Translations under genes and position numbers: made by a program
Notes under the pieces: model-generated
The model's input: only the letters and a program-made list of their open reading frames with translations
What the model was told of the DNA's origin: nothing
Databases searched by the model: none
From: Alligator mississippiensis
Lineage: Eukaryota > Chordata > Crocodylia > Alligatoridae
Length of the DNA: 64,000 nt
Reading direction: 5' to 3'
NCBI RefSeq assembly: GCF_030867095.1
Contig: NC_081833.1
Coordinates: forward strand, 69,157,895 to 69,221,894
Shown here: one piece after another, positions 21,092 through 33,366 of the stretch
How the letters are laid out: every line of letters begins with the position of its first letter
How positions within the stretch are numbered: the stretch's first letter is position 1

Positions 21092-23536
21092 CCTTCAGAA
21101 AAAAGCTTACTTTCTGCCAAAAAAAAAAAAGTCATCTTTGTTCAAGATGTTTGACCCATTTTCCGAGGGATACTGTGGAAATGAGCTGGCTGTTAGGGGT
21201 GATGGGAAAGAGTAAAAAGGGTCAAAGGGAGGAGAAACCTGCAGTGGAAAACTCAGCTGGTATTACTGAAAACTGGCAGCCTGGTCAGCAGCTTGGCAAA
21301 CTTCCCAGAATGCCCTACTACTAGGCTTCATCCCATCTGCCGATAATCAGATTCAATTTCCCATCCTGTCTCCTTCATGGTCTTTGTATTATAGTCCAGA
21401 AACATTCTAGACCAAAAGCATTTTCTCCTGACTGAAGTTTATTCATGCAAGCTTAGATGACCTGGTGTAAAGTAGTGTCATTCTACTGACTTCATGAAGC
21501 TATACCAATATTCCCTATCTAAGGATCCAATCGCTGAAGTCACTTAAGTTTTAGTGCCCTCATTGATATAGTTTTCCTTCTTATTTATTATACTATTGCT
21601 TTTATACTCTTGACCTAAAACAATAATGAAGCCCTGCTTAACACTCGTGTTGTTCTCCAAAGACTATATTTTCCCCTGAAGTAAGGTTGGGGGGAAGCAT
21701 TCTTTCCCTTTCTTAAATGGAACAACACTGTTCTCTACCAAAAAATATTTAATCATAATTACATTAAGTAACATATATAAAAAGTTAAGTAATAAAATAA
21801 AATGGGCTGGGAACACAAAAGGGGAAAAAAAAAGAACAGAAAGGATTAAGTGGAGTCATATAAAGAATAGATTCTATTTAATGAAAATTTCCACAGTGTT
21901 CAACATTTTTATTATGGTTAATAGCACTGCGCTTCATTTTTGTCTGCAGTAATTGTGTATCCTTAATGAATGGGCACTCTTATTTCCCCATTGAGCGCTG
22001 ACAGAAATTAATAAACCTAATTCTGTAGGTTTAAGTTTAATTCTGGTGAAATATATAAAGTAGTTACATTTTCACTTAGCGACTAACTGGAATAGAAATG
22101 GGTTTAAGCTTTTCAGCAACTTAATAGTGAGCAAATTGGGTTTTCGTCCTTTTTCTTTTTTTCCCCTCTCCTCGGCACTTGAGTCTATTTTCAGTGCTGC
22201 ATGCAATAAAGGATGTGTCATGGCTGGTGAGGCTGAACAGAGACCAGGGTGAGAGTTGTAAAAAAGTACAATTACTAGACTTAGCCCTTTATTCCAGCCT
22301 AGTTGTTAATGATTGGTGAAGACGATCCCATCAGTTTATACTTTGATAGAGGTGGCAAGCAATAAAAGGACAAGACTGACAAGTGGAAAACTAAGCCACG
22401 GCAGTAAACAACACCCCAATGGTGAGCTCCAGAGCAGAGCGACTCTCTTCTTGTCTGGTTGTGTGCAGTGCTCAACTTAGACATAAGGTGAAACTGTGTT
22501 GAAGGTGGGTGATAGAAAGTGAGATTACTTTGGAGTATTTAAGTAGCACTGTGTGAAGTTGAAATGGAGGTAAATAATTGTAAGCGTCAAATTCACAGAG
22601 TGAAATTTAAGGCAAAATCCAAGCCCGAGGAGTTAATGCTTCCCATTTCATTGTGTAGCTCGAATGCTTTGCAGCCAGACTTTGTCTCCAGCTACGACCC
22701 TATGAGTTAAGTGGAGGTGGACCTCAGTGCCTTTTTTTGGATAAGAAACCATTAGGGAAAACTCACGGTGCACTAGAAAGTGATATGGAGTTTCATGGTG
22801 AAGGGCCTCACATATTTGCTATTTGAGGAAGAGTAAAACCAGTAAACCTGACCACTTGTGGACATTTAAACACCCATTCCATTTAAACAAGAATAGAAGT
22901 GTCAGTCCAGCAACTTAGCAAAATTCCACTTCCGGCACTAATTATATAGATACTTCCTACCCTGCAATTTCACATAGGAGAGTGGGCCAGATCCACAGCT
23001 GCTATAAATCAACAAATGAATTAAACCAACTAAGGGTCTAGCCCCGTATTTCATTCCTGTTATCATTTTTCCCCCAGTCGCAGGGCAGTGCATTCAGCTT
23101 CACAGAGAAGTAAAATAGAAAAGTTTGCTGGCCTAATTTATAATCCATGTGAGAGACTCTGGAAGCACATCAAGGAGTGAAAATGAGCAAAAGGTGTGAG
23201 GGTGAGGAATGGAGAGCATAAGAGTTACAATAGAGAAATGTCATGAGTTTTCCTATCGCTGCATAATTATCTATATAACTTGTGAGATCTTCATTATTTT
23301 AAGAAAGTCTAAATATAAGTTAATTTATATTTAAAATAAAGAGCGAGAGCCACCAAAATGGGTGGGAAGAAGGTCAGAGGTAAAAGTCACCTGAAAGCGG
23401 GTATTTGAAGGCAACAACTGAAGTTGAAATGGCAAACAGAACCAGGGGGACCATCTTAGGTCTAGTGAGAAACCATGGTAGAAGACATGCTACTACTTGT
23501 GTGTAAAGAAGACCAGGGGAATAAAAAGGGAATAAA
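21092..23536. other. Gene-free interval
   Basis: Decayed fold-back repeats resembling 13685-13763 occur near 21455-21530 (CCTGGTGTAAA and CTATACCAATATT) and 22983-23045 (GGCCAGATCCACAGCTG). The rest is AT-rich and featureless to inspection. Confidence 0.45.
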
Positions 23537-23565
23537 AAAGCTGAGAAGAGCCTCATTTATTTATA

Positions 23566-23603
<38 letters not shown>

Positions 23604-23650
23604 CATGTATCTACATACATACACATATACATGAGGCTCTTCTCAGCTTT
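23537..23650. repeat. Perfect 20-bp inverted repeat around an AT microsatellite
   Basis: The arms 23537-23556 and 23631-23650 (core AGCTGAGAAGAGCCTCAT and its complement) are exact reverse complements over 20 bases. They enclose 74 bases of TACATA, (TA)n and CACATA simple repeat. The simple-sequence loop and identical arms could form a cruciform, or could arise by template switching during replication. Confidence 0.95.
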
Positions 23651-25659
23651 ATAAATATATATAACAATATAAAGGATAGAGGCCTTAATTGTGCCTCTGT
23701 ATAGAAGTAAATGCATTAGAAAAATATAAGGGACTTGAATAGGATGGAATAAAGTTACTCGTAGGCACCTAAGTCCACTTTGATACCTTATAACTTAAAA
23801 GTGGAATAGAATCTGTCCCAAAAGACTGAAAAGGGGAAGGAGGAGAGAGAAGAGCCAAATAGGAGATGACGGTTGCAAGCCTGTCTGTCCAGAAATGAGG
23901 GCTGCAGGCAGGTTTAAGGAGAGCATGAGGTCTTCTTTGGGAACCTGGAAGTTCCATTTTTCAATATTTCACTAAGACCCATTGGTTTAAAAATACTTGA
24001 TTAATCCAAATCAGGAAGTTGAAGCAACATGGTATGATTAGTGACCAATTATATACCACAAAGAAAAAGTAGTTTGAGAAAAAAAGTTCATGAACAACCT
24101 GTAAAACTTCTTTATTCCCTGTAGCTTATAACTCAAAGAGCTGACATAAACTCTGAAAGTAGGAGGAGCTATTCTACTGAGAAAAGAGATGAAATAATAT
24201 CCAATTGCAGGTCTACCTGGGGGGAGACATGATAAAAGGATGGTATTGGCAAAGGTCACAAGCGGCCTAAACTGATAGTTTAATATCAGCCTCTGCTAGT
24301 TTATACCAGTGCTACAAGCTTCCTACATTAAAAGAAATGTTGTGGGAGGGTAGCAAGGGAGGAGAGAGGGAGAGAATACAGCAAGAGGGACAAAATGTGC
24401 AAAACCAGAAGTGTAACAGGGATGTTGTTCAGAGCACTGAGGAAGTCTTTCTTCTCCGGGGTCACAGTGCACTCACTGAGGTTGGGCCCAGAAGCCTACT
24501 AATGGATACATGCAAGCGAGTTTAAATGCAGGACAAGGGGCTGGATATTTATAGAAAATGTCAATCATAATGGCATCTGAGCACTGAAGCGTTTGTACAA
24601 CTATAACCAAAGACTATGACCAAAGCTATGTGCCTAACAATTGGCTCCTCAGTCACTGGAGAGCTTATAAACAAGTGGTCTAAATGCCAAAGGAATTGAG
24701 TACAGACGAGCAGAGTTGGTCAGAAAGTAATTTCTTTTCCCTTTCCCTAAAACAATTTTAACAAAATGAAAATTATACATAAAAAAAAAATCTTTGCACG
24801 TTTTTTCTTTGTTTTTTAAAGTTTTTCAACCACAAGAATCAGGGGCTTCAAATCAAAATTTCTTCTTTGTTTATGGATTATCAATTTTCCAAATGCATTT
24901 TGACAAATAATTTGAAAACCATGAAAAACTCTCTCGTAGAAAAATAAATCACCGAGTTTTCTTTTTACCAGTCCTATCTGCAGCTCCCAATGAAGCTAAT
25001 TGATTTAGGTACCCAAAGTTGACTCCAAGGCCTAACTTCATGCATTTCTAAACACTTCGGACTATTTTCCAATAGGGCCAAGTCTTCATCTATTGGCTAC
25101 CATCTCCACCCACTTATTCATGCAACAGAGAAGTGGGGGTATGTAGCTCTATTCTTCTTTATTCAAAGGTGCCTAGGAGAACACACCAGTTCCTTCTGCA
25201 CCCTCTAAGCTATACATGTCAGCAGGGGCACATTTTCATTTTTTTTATTACTTTTATTTCTGAATGAAAAATTACTGGGCTTTTGTTAAGAATTCATCAC
25301 ATCTGATTTTATTTTATTATGAACAGTGGATGATTGGTGCAGAGGGTAAGGGAGATAGGATCCTGTAGCAGCAATTCAGGTTTGTGCACCAATTGATTTG
25401 TTGTTACTGCCAGAACTGAGCAAAAAAGGTTGGCTTCTGTTCCAGTGTTGCACCTCTAATAAAGATCTGTGCAATTTTAGTAAATGACTGTCTCTCCATT
25501 CCTTCAGACAAAAATGGTGTTTCCCCAAGGCTGTATTTCATTCCATGTCCTACACATTTCCCAGGCAATAAAACATTGTCATGCAAATACAACAGACATG
25601 CATCTCAGTGCGCCACACATTAAACCTGCCTCTGCATGTCAGGGATCAAATTCTACTGC
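23651..25659. other. Gene-free interval
   Basis: AT-rich sequence with only short ORFs in both strands. No transposon end, exon or structural RNA is recognised. Confidence 0.5.
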
Positions 25660-25990
25660 CTTACAGTTTTAGCCACTTTGATTTCCACACCGCCCAACAC
25701 ACCCAGGAAATGCAGCTCTTATGCACAGCACAAGCAGCATGCTCATCTACCTGCCCATGATGCATGTGGACAGAGGTGCACTGCCCGCTTCCTCCCTTCT
25801 CTTTTTGAAAGAGGCTTGAATCACACTCCTCTGCAAAAGAGCCTTTCTGCAAATGGTGCCAGCAGTACTGTAAAGCTGACGAGGATCGCGTTCCATAGTC
25901 AATTTTACACAACCGCTGGCGCCACAGGTAAAATGCAAGTGCACAGGAATATGATCCGAGTCAATGTCCTTTTCCAGATGCCAGTGCCTG
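25660..25990. other. Less AT-rich block with overlapping ORFs, origin unknown
   Basis: Several frames stay open here at once: a plus-strand frame 25636-26058 (140 codons) and minus-strand frames 25747-26139 (130 codons) and 25661-25912 (83 codons). The block looks visibly less AT-rich than its surroundings and contains CpGs, while the flank at 26030-26060 is purine-rich low complexity. None of the peptides has a domain I recognise. It could be an old transposon fragment or a degraded exon; the mutual overlap of ORFs argues against simple coding sequence. Confidence 0.3.
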
Positions 25991-26986
25991 ATAATTACAT
26001 GGGGAGAGTCAAAAGAACCAGGGAAAGACACAAGGAGAGAGAGAGAAAGAGAAATTAAAAAAAAAGGAGGATAAATTCTGGAGAAAATAGGAAGACTAGG
26101 GTGGGGAATAGAGGGGGGGAAAAAACCCAAGACATACAAATGGTGAGAATGAGTTATATTGCCCCAAAGCCATTTCAGAGGACTGGCCTACCAGTCTAAT
26201 GGCAATGCACTGTGGGAAATCTGAGCTCATTCACTCTGCCATAACGTGGTTGAATCTAAAAGTGCTCTAGGACAGACCAAATTCTGCTAGCTGCACGAAT
26301 AGTTCATAGTCAATTCAGGACCAGCAAGTATTATTGGGTCCCCCTCAACCTATGTCTAACCCTCTTCAAATGAAAAGGACAGTCATTAGAGTCTGCGAGC
26401 TAGAAAGCATTAAGGATTAAAGTGGTAATATTACTTGGGATCTGAGACGTGCTCCCCTGGTAGGTGGAAGGGAGGAACACTTTGACTTAATTTCCTATCC
26501 CTTGGATACTTTCTATCATAAATCATGTGAGCTTTCAGAAACACTGGTGGGTTTTCCAGAATCTGGAATCCCAGGTGGTTAAGCTCGATCTCTTCTGTTT
26601 CACTGAACTGAAATTTCCAATGCTGTTTTGCTCTAAGTATTATCGTGAAACGTGATGAAAGGCCGTGTTCTACCATTGCTCCCAGGGAACATAATAATTA
26701 ATGAAGCAGTGTGACATGGAGGCACTCAGGAGGCTTCACACTTGGTTTAGTGCTCATGGGAACAATAATTAGCCAGGATTAATCATCATAATGGTTTTTA
26801 AAAATTAACTTGAAGGGGAAACAACTTGGCTCAGAAGTTGGTAAGGGAGTATTTTACCAGCGTGCTAGTTCCAGTGCAGCCCAGGCTGAGTGCAGCTAAA
26901 AGCCTTCACTGTTTCAATGCTATTTAGCAGTCAAGGTAAACTGAGTTGGTGGGATCATCACTGATTTATAAACAGATAGATGCCTG
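25991..26986. other. Gene-free interval
   Basis: Purine-rich stretch (GAGAGAGAGAAAG) near 26033-26056, then unique AT-rich sequence. Nothing else recognised. Confidence 0.5.
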
Positions 26987-27046
26987 CATGACACAGGTAT
27001 ACCATTCCCAATGGCACATGACACAGGTATACCCTTCCCAATGGCA
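26987..27046. repeat. Tandem duplication, 2 x 30 bp
   Basis: The units 26987-27016 and 27017-27046 (CATGACACAGGTATACC...CCCAATGGCA) are adjacent and differ at a single base (A versus C, unit position 18). This is a recent local duplication, with no relation to an element that I can see. Confidence 0.95.
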
Positions 27047-27960
27047 TTATTGACCAAGGCTTGCGATTGTCATAGAAACGTCATTTGTAGAAGTAGTCTC
27101 TCCAAAAAAGCACATTGGCAAGCCATGTTAAGCTGCACTAAGTCCAGGGATAAACAGAGGACTTTGATCTCCAGGATACTCTCTCCTGTTCATTCCCAAG
27201 TTATGCATCCATGTAAAGAATTAAGAAAAACAATTGACTAATATTGAAATATTGCCCACTGCTGGACATTTAGCCTTTCATCGTGCTCCAGTAACATCAA
27301 TGGAAGATTTTTCTATTGACTTCAGTGAGCATAGGACCAGGCCCTTAATAAACAAAACCCAGTATAACAAAGAGCCCAAAGTTTCCATTTTTCAAGAGAG
27401 AAATCAGATTCCTTCTAAAACCTGGAATTCAAACTATTCTAAACTTAAAAATTCAGATCAGGAAATTCTCCTGTCTTACATCCAACTGTCCATACTGGAA
27501 TTGTTGGGGGTAGGAGTTAGTTGTAAATTTTTCGTGGGACAGGAAGCAAATAAAATTATTTTTTCTATAGTTCCAGTGGCTGAGCCTAAAATCTAAGCCA
27601 GTGTTTTAAAAATGTTCCAAAAAACTTGTCCAGAATATATGCTTTCATTCCTTTCTTTGGTTACTAAAAACTCTAGGGAAATGGGCCAATATTTTTTCTC
27701 ATCTACCCCATGATATAACAGGGGTGTCATGTGTAGATATAATGGAAGAGCGATCTGGCTCATTATATGCTGGCTTAAATAAATACCAAGAAGACTATTC
27801 TTTAACAAATGCTAAATTATTTTTTCCTTATAGATGCAAAGCTAGATACTGAACCAGATATGAACCAGAATCCAAATACAAGTTACACACTTTGGCTGCA
27901 AAATATGTATTTGGCCAAGATCTAAATATGGGGAAAGGTTACAATTAGAAATCCTCTCTA

Positions 27961-27963
<3 letters not shown>
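27047..27963. other. Gene-free interval
   Basis: A plus-strand ORF at 27234-27596 (120 codons) has no recognisable domain. Its start includes TATTGACTTCAGTGAGC (27314-27330), a scattered repeat motif, so the frame is probably accidental. Confidence 0.5.
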
Positions 27964-28012
<49 letters not shown>

Positions 28013-28040
28013 AGAGAGAGAAAGAGAGAGAGAGAGAGAA
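27964..28040. repeat. (GT)n followed by purine-rich tract
   Basis: About 23 perfect GT units at 27964-28010, then a GAGA-rich run to about 28040. The ORF across it (poly Cys-Val) is an artefact of the repeat. Confidence 0.98.
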
Positions 28041-29860
28041 ATACAGACAGAAATACTACATGCCCCGTGTAAAAGGCCGGTGTAATGCCCAGCAGTTCAA
28101 ACTTGTGTTCTCTACTTTATTATCCTTGCCGTGGCAGATCACCCTCAAGCTTAGACCTCATTTATACAACATAGAGAAGTACAGCATTGCTCAATACTTG
28201 GAAATGGTGCTTTTTTCTGAGTTGATACAATATACACTGAACAAGACAGGAGCCATTTGTGTGGCCTCACCTAAATAGAGATAGATCCAGGAACAAACAG
28301 GAATCAGGGCCCACCCAGGTCTTGCCTTTGCAAAACAAAGAACATGTCTACACAGCCTTCCACCCAACCCAGGGTCGCTGCTGGAAAATAAGCCCTAATT
28401 ATTGGCTCCCACTTGGGTGGCAATTAGGCAGAGCTTAGGTTTGGCCCCAAGGGGCTCATGGCAACCAGCCCCAGTGCTAACCCTCAGCTTCTGCTTTTGT
28501 CCCACTCTCCATATTACTTTGGAGTTAACTACTCAGCACCAAAAAGCGAGAGAAACAAAGTAAACCAATAGAGACACTGCTACAATCACATGTTAATTCA
28601 TAAGAAGGCACAGAATTCTAAACTTTGGGACCAAAATACATCTCACACCTTCATCCAAAAGCAAACAGCTAAGTGAGAGCAGAGATTTGTTCCTGTGAAT
28701 CTCCACAATGCAGCTACAGTCAAGTGCATTGCCAACAAATTACAGGTGTACGCCACATGAGCTGATGAAAATAAGATTCTTGGGAGCAGGACGACATTTC
28801 TGCGTGCATAACACATTCGTGCCAAGCTGTACTTGTGTGTCTGGAAAACGCCCCTCTATTTTAGAGTGATTGTAACACATTTTAAGAAACTTGAGCTTTC
28901 AGGTAGCTACCTTTACTGTCCCCCTCAGGAGCTCTGGTGATGCAAAAAAGGATTTGTATCTCCATTGACAAGCACAGGCAGCGCATATCAGAAGCTTTAG
29001 TAATAAAGGCAAGGGTCACTGAGTGCACATTGTAGGAGGTAAATAATTAGCCAGGGACTTGTCAGTGGTTTGGAATATCATTCCATTGGTATATTTCAAT
29101 GTTATTTTGGGATGCAGCTAACGGAGATTCTCCCTCCACTTGGTGGGAGGGTCCTACGCTTTTTGAAATAGGAGAATCCAAGGTCTGTACTTGTGGTCAC
29201 CAGGAATTGAGGAGTGATTGTGGACAGTAATGGAATGACCCCTGAGAATTTGCTAGTGGGTTGTGGGTCTACCATGATATCTAGGTCAGACAAGTGAATG
29301 TATCTACTCTCAGGACTGACCAGGATTGAGAGTAGACCACATCATTTCACCTAACAAGAAGATGGCATCTCCCCATCTCTGGGCCTCTCTCTAAAACATA
29401 GATCCTACAGAGGGTTTACAATGAAACATTTTATTTCTTAACTAGAATGGAGATATCCTGAGCAAAATGAACCAGGAGTTCAAAAATTTACCAGACTCTC
29501 AGGCCAGCGAATCAAGAGGAGAATCTCTCTCCAAAGGTTAAATTCTCCTGTTGCAATTACAGCTAGATGAACACCAGTCTATTTGCTTTTTCTTTGCAAA
29601 AACTGAACTCTCTCTGAAAAATCTAATTAACCGGGAGTTTGATTGAAGATCCATCTTTGGAAAGGAGTTGGAAAGTGATGATGGACAGACAGAGTAGAGC
29701 AGTCCTACCTAATATCCAAGTAGGAGTGCATTACCCTGCAGGAAGCACTCTCACAGGGCTTTGTAGCCCATGGGAACCTTCCCAGGGGAGGCAGCATGTT
29801 GTAGAGTGAGGTTGGGGGCATGAGGCTGTAGGGGCAAGTAGGGGAAAGGCATTGCTGAGT
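28041..29860. other. Gene-free interval
   Basis: GAACATGTCTACACAGCC near 28340 resembles one end of the short TIR elements, but no partner end was found. Otherwise no recognisable feature. Confidence 0.45.
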
Positions 29861-29864
29861 TAAG

Positions 29865-30154
29865 CTAGGTTGCCAGCACAATAATCTTTTTTTTTTTTTT
29901 TTTTTAACTGATAAACCTGCAAGCTTTTTACTGGCAAGCACTTTTTTTTGTTTGTTTTACTATGGCTGGTGTCAAACTCCTAAATTTGAGACCATCCCTT
30001 TTCCAGAGCCTAGCAAAAGGGTTACATTTACCATATGTGTAACATATGTCAATAAAAAAAAAATGATTCTCAGTAAAAAGTTTGCAGACTGTCAGTAAAA
30101 AAACACTTAGAATTGCCCCTTCCCTTAGAATTCTGTCTTGAGTTGGCAACCCCG
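29865..30154. mobile_element. Possible TIR element (AGGTTGCCA ends)
   Basis: The left edge CTAGGTTGCCAGC and the reverse complement of the right edge, GGGGTTGCCAACTC, suggest an inverted terminal repeat of about ten bases, of a type I associate with hAT-like reptile elements. The interior has a T-run at about 29887-29906 and repeated CAGTAAAAA phrases. No target duplication could be seen, and the limits are tentative. Confidence 0.4.
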
Positions 30155-33100
30155 AGCCTGTCCTGCATTTTGTAATCCTTGACTGTTGGAAAAGTGGGGC
30201 CTGGGGGGGAGGGAACGGGTCATTTGACTTCGTTTTGGTTCCAGGGAAGTCTGTCAGCTGGTCATCTGTACTATGCACTGCAGAGGTGATTCTAATTCTA
30301 GTAAAGGTCATGGTCACTCTCTAGATCATTTCTTTTATTGAAGTGCAGAAGACTAGCATCATTCATTAAGAAATCATTTTGTTCAGCCTGCCTCTCCCTA
30401 GCGATATTCTGATTATTTCATATGTGGTAATGAAGTCACTCCACAGAAGCAGAGCTACCTCTCATTTAATTGAGCTAATGGTGCAAACAAGCTGTTTACT
30501 CAACAATGACTTGAAGCCCTCCAGCTGCATGACTGTAGGTATGCTGTACAGTGCGAAATGCATGGCATTACACAGGGCTAGCTACAATACAATATGTTCA
30601 GTAAGGCTACTGAGACCAAGGTATTAGAAAGAACTTATTTGCTTTAAGGTAGCAACTGGCACTTACTTTCCATTGCCAAAAATTGTATTTTAATGTCAAG
30701 TTTATTCATGCCATGGAGTAAGCTCATTCATTCAATAAAAAGAGAACAACTTCATTCTGGTTCGTCTTGCCTAGGGAGCTGGATACAGCTAAGTTCTGGA
30801 ATTGTTAGTAAGGTGTAGGATTTTACAAAAACCAGTCTGTCAGTAGCAGAGTTGTCTCCACTAACAATGAAATTCAATTATATTAGATTACATGAATAGT
30901 CAAGATCAACTACAACAGTGTGCTACAAGCCTGTGCAAGTAGTCTCTTATTTAAATGAATCACTGGGTCATTTTAATCAGTTAAGTGGCTTAGCATAGCA
31001 ATGCCTGCCCTCCCTTCTGCTTTAAGAGGCTTCCCTACCTGCAGTCATCATTGTTGAAAGAGCAGTTCTGATGCCCCATGCTATTAGAGCCCAGTTCGGC
31101 TCTGCATGGTTAACTTTACTTGAAATCTGTGGCACTAGTCATAGTCAAATAGCTAAACAACATGTCTATGTGCTTTATTGAACTGTGGCATTGGCCATTG
31201 ATGGTTTATTTATATAAGAGCGATAACAAATCAGGAAATGCCTTGATTCGTACTAGATAAATAATTATGGATAAATGATACTGGCTCTCCCTTTCCGATT
31301 TCCAGAATCTCTCTAAATAATAAAAAAATAATAATTTGACTGATCCATTTGAATCACCTGGCTCAATGATTCAACATTTATCACCTTATCCTGCCATGAA
31401 GGCAGACTTGAAGTTGCAGCTTCGGCGGTAACCAAAGTGCACAGGCTACCATCCCTGAGAGGGCCACTCTTACCCTCTTGAAGTGGGCTTGGCATACTCA
31501 CTGGATATGTTATTTTTCAAAAGGTCCTAGGGTTTTCAGCTATGGACTTCTAAGAATCTCACCTGATCTACACACTGCATTCAGCTTGTGCATATGTATC
31601 AGCCTGGCTTTTCTGTGACAGGGACGAAAAATTCATGAATTCAAACTCGTTTCACTAACTCTGCAAAACTCTAAAAATATTTTGCAATGTTTGCAAAACC
31701 TCAGGCTCTAGCAGGTTTTTTCACACCCTATGCTCCACAAGCCAAGAGATCTGACCACAACAGACACTTATAGTGATTTCTGGAGGTCCTTAAGGTAGGT
31801 TGGGGTTGGAAGAGACATGGGGGAAGGGTGGCAGTCCTTTTTGAGAACCCATCCACCTGGCTCCAAGAGAGGAGAGCGTGTAGGGCTTGGTTTGCTTGAG
31901 AGTGGAAGGCTTGATTTGGCTTGGTTCTACTGCCAGATTGTGCTCACTGACATGCAAAGGACTAGAGATTTTAAAGGATTGATGGGATAAAGAAAATGGC
32001 AGTCTTGGGTGGAGGAAGTGTGTTGCTAAAAACTTCAGCTCTGTAGCCTGGGCAAAAATATTCAGCTTTATATTTACACAAAATATTGTGATACATGCAA
32101 TTAAGAGTGTATTCTCTTCTCTACACTGAGCATCTCATCAGGCGTATGTCCTCAGTCAGGGTCAAAACAGAAGATGGCTAAAAGCCTGTGCATGATTAGG
32201 TCCCAGAATTCGAGGCTCCAAATTAATCCCCATCTAGCTGGAAACATTGCTGTATCCAGAATCTGACATCAGAAGTAGGAAGGTCTAAAGAAATTATTTG
32301 CTAAGCAAATAATGATGGTCTTGGTTCCATGCCAAATTGTCATTGAAGAGCAATCATTCTTCATTTCTCTTGCAAGACTTTCTACCACTCCTATACATGT
32401 TTTCCCAGAAGTAGATCTCTGGATTTCTTAAAAACAGCCTGATTAGGCTTACAAGGATGCCAAGGCGAAACCAACTGCAAACTCCTAATAAAAACATGGC
32501 TCACAACAGCTGCTTAGGCTTACCATTCCTTTACTACAATACCCACAGAAGGTGCAGCAGACAAAAACAGCAAGACTCACTACAGAAAGGCTCCTGAATG
32601 GCAATTTTTAAAAGTGCATTTTGTTTTGCCCTGTGTGAACTTGGGGGAAACAGGTTTTCCCCCTTTCTCCCTCTGTGGGCCCAAAATCCAGACATCAGAC
32701 AAAGGCTTTACCAATCTTCTGTTTGACTTTGATTGAGGACATGGGCCAAGTGAGATGTCCACAGAATACTAGTAGCACAGTAGTAACTCCACTGGAAAGG
32801 AAGTAGTTTTCAAGGGGAGCAGTACTGAGTGATTTGGGGAACCCAACTAGGAACATCATTTACAGACTTTGGGGGGGGATGGGGACAGGGATGCTAATGA
32901 CTTACAGGTATCCTTTCCATTTGGACCACTCTTACCTGACGCTCCCACAATCACTAATCCCCACTGATTCCTATGGGTCTTCTGGATTCAATTCTGCCGG
33001 ATCATGACTGCCAACATTTTAGGCAATGGGGAAGTCCCCAGAAATGGATTTTTTAGACTCCCTGTTATTTTCAAATCCAAGAAAACCTTTTAGCAGAACA

Positions 33101-33343
33101 GACTTCAACCAGAGGTATCAGCGGTCTGCTGTCTCCTGTTCCTTATCCTCCTACTGACTTGCCAATCGGCCTGAGGGGAGCCACTTACTCTGCATGCCTC
33201 AGTATGCCCATCAAAAACATTGGAAGGCATGAGAACGGCACAAAGGAGTCCTTTAGTCATTATAACAAGTGCAGATCTTGAGTCTTTCCTTCTCCTAAGA
33301 GGTGCTTTAGGAAAAAAAGATTTTTTTTTTCAAATTCTCATTT
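30155..33343. other. Gene-free interval
   Basis: No transposon or exon recognised. The stretch 30380-30620 is unusually free of simple repeats and contains several TAAT-type cores (ATTTAATTGAGCTAATG); it is raised as a possible conserved element in findings. Confidence 0.45.
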
Positions 33344-33366
33344 AAAAACAAAACAAAACAAAAAAC
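33344..33366. repeat. (AAAAC)n microsatellite
   Basis: Three AAAAC units with flanking A-rich sequence. Simple repeat only. Confidence 0.8.

Noticed and set aside
27964..28278. 104-codon ORF starting MCVCVCV
   Set aside because: Its first third is the (GT)n microsatellite, and the remainder has no recognisable motif.
28338..28480. TIR element starting ACATGTCTACACAGCC
   Set aside because: Only one end is visible, and no inverted partner was found within about 600 bp.
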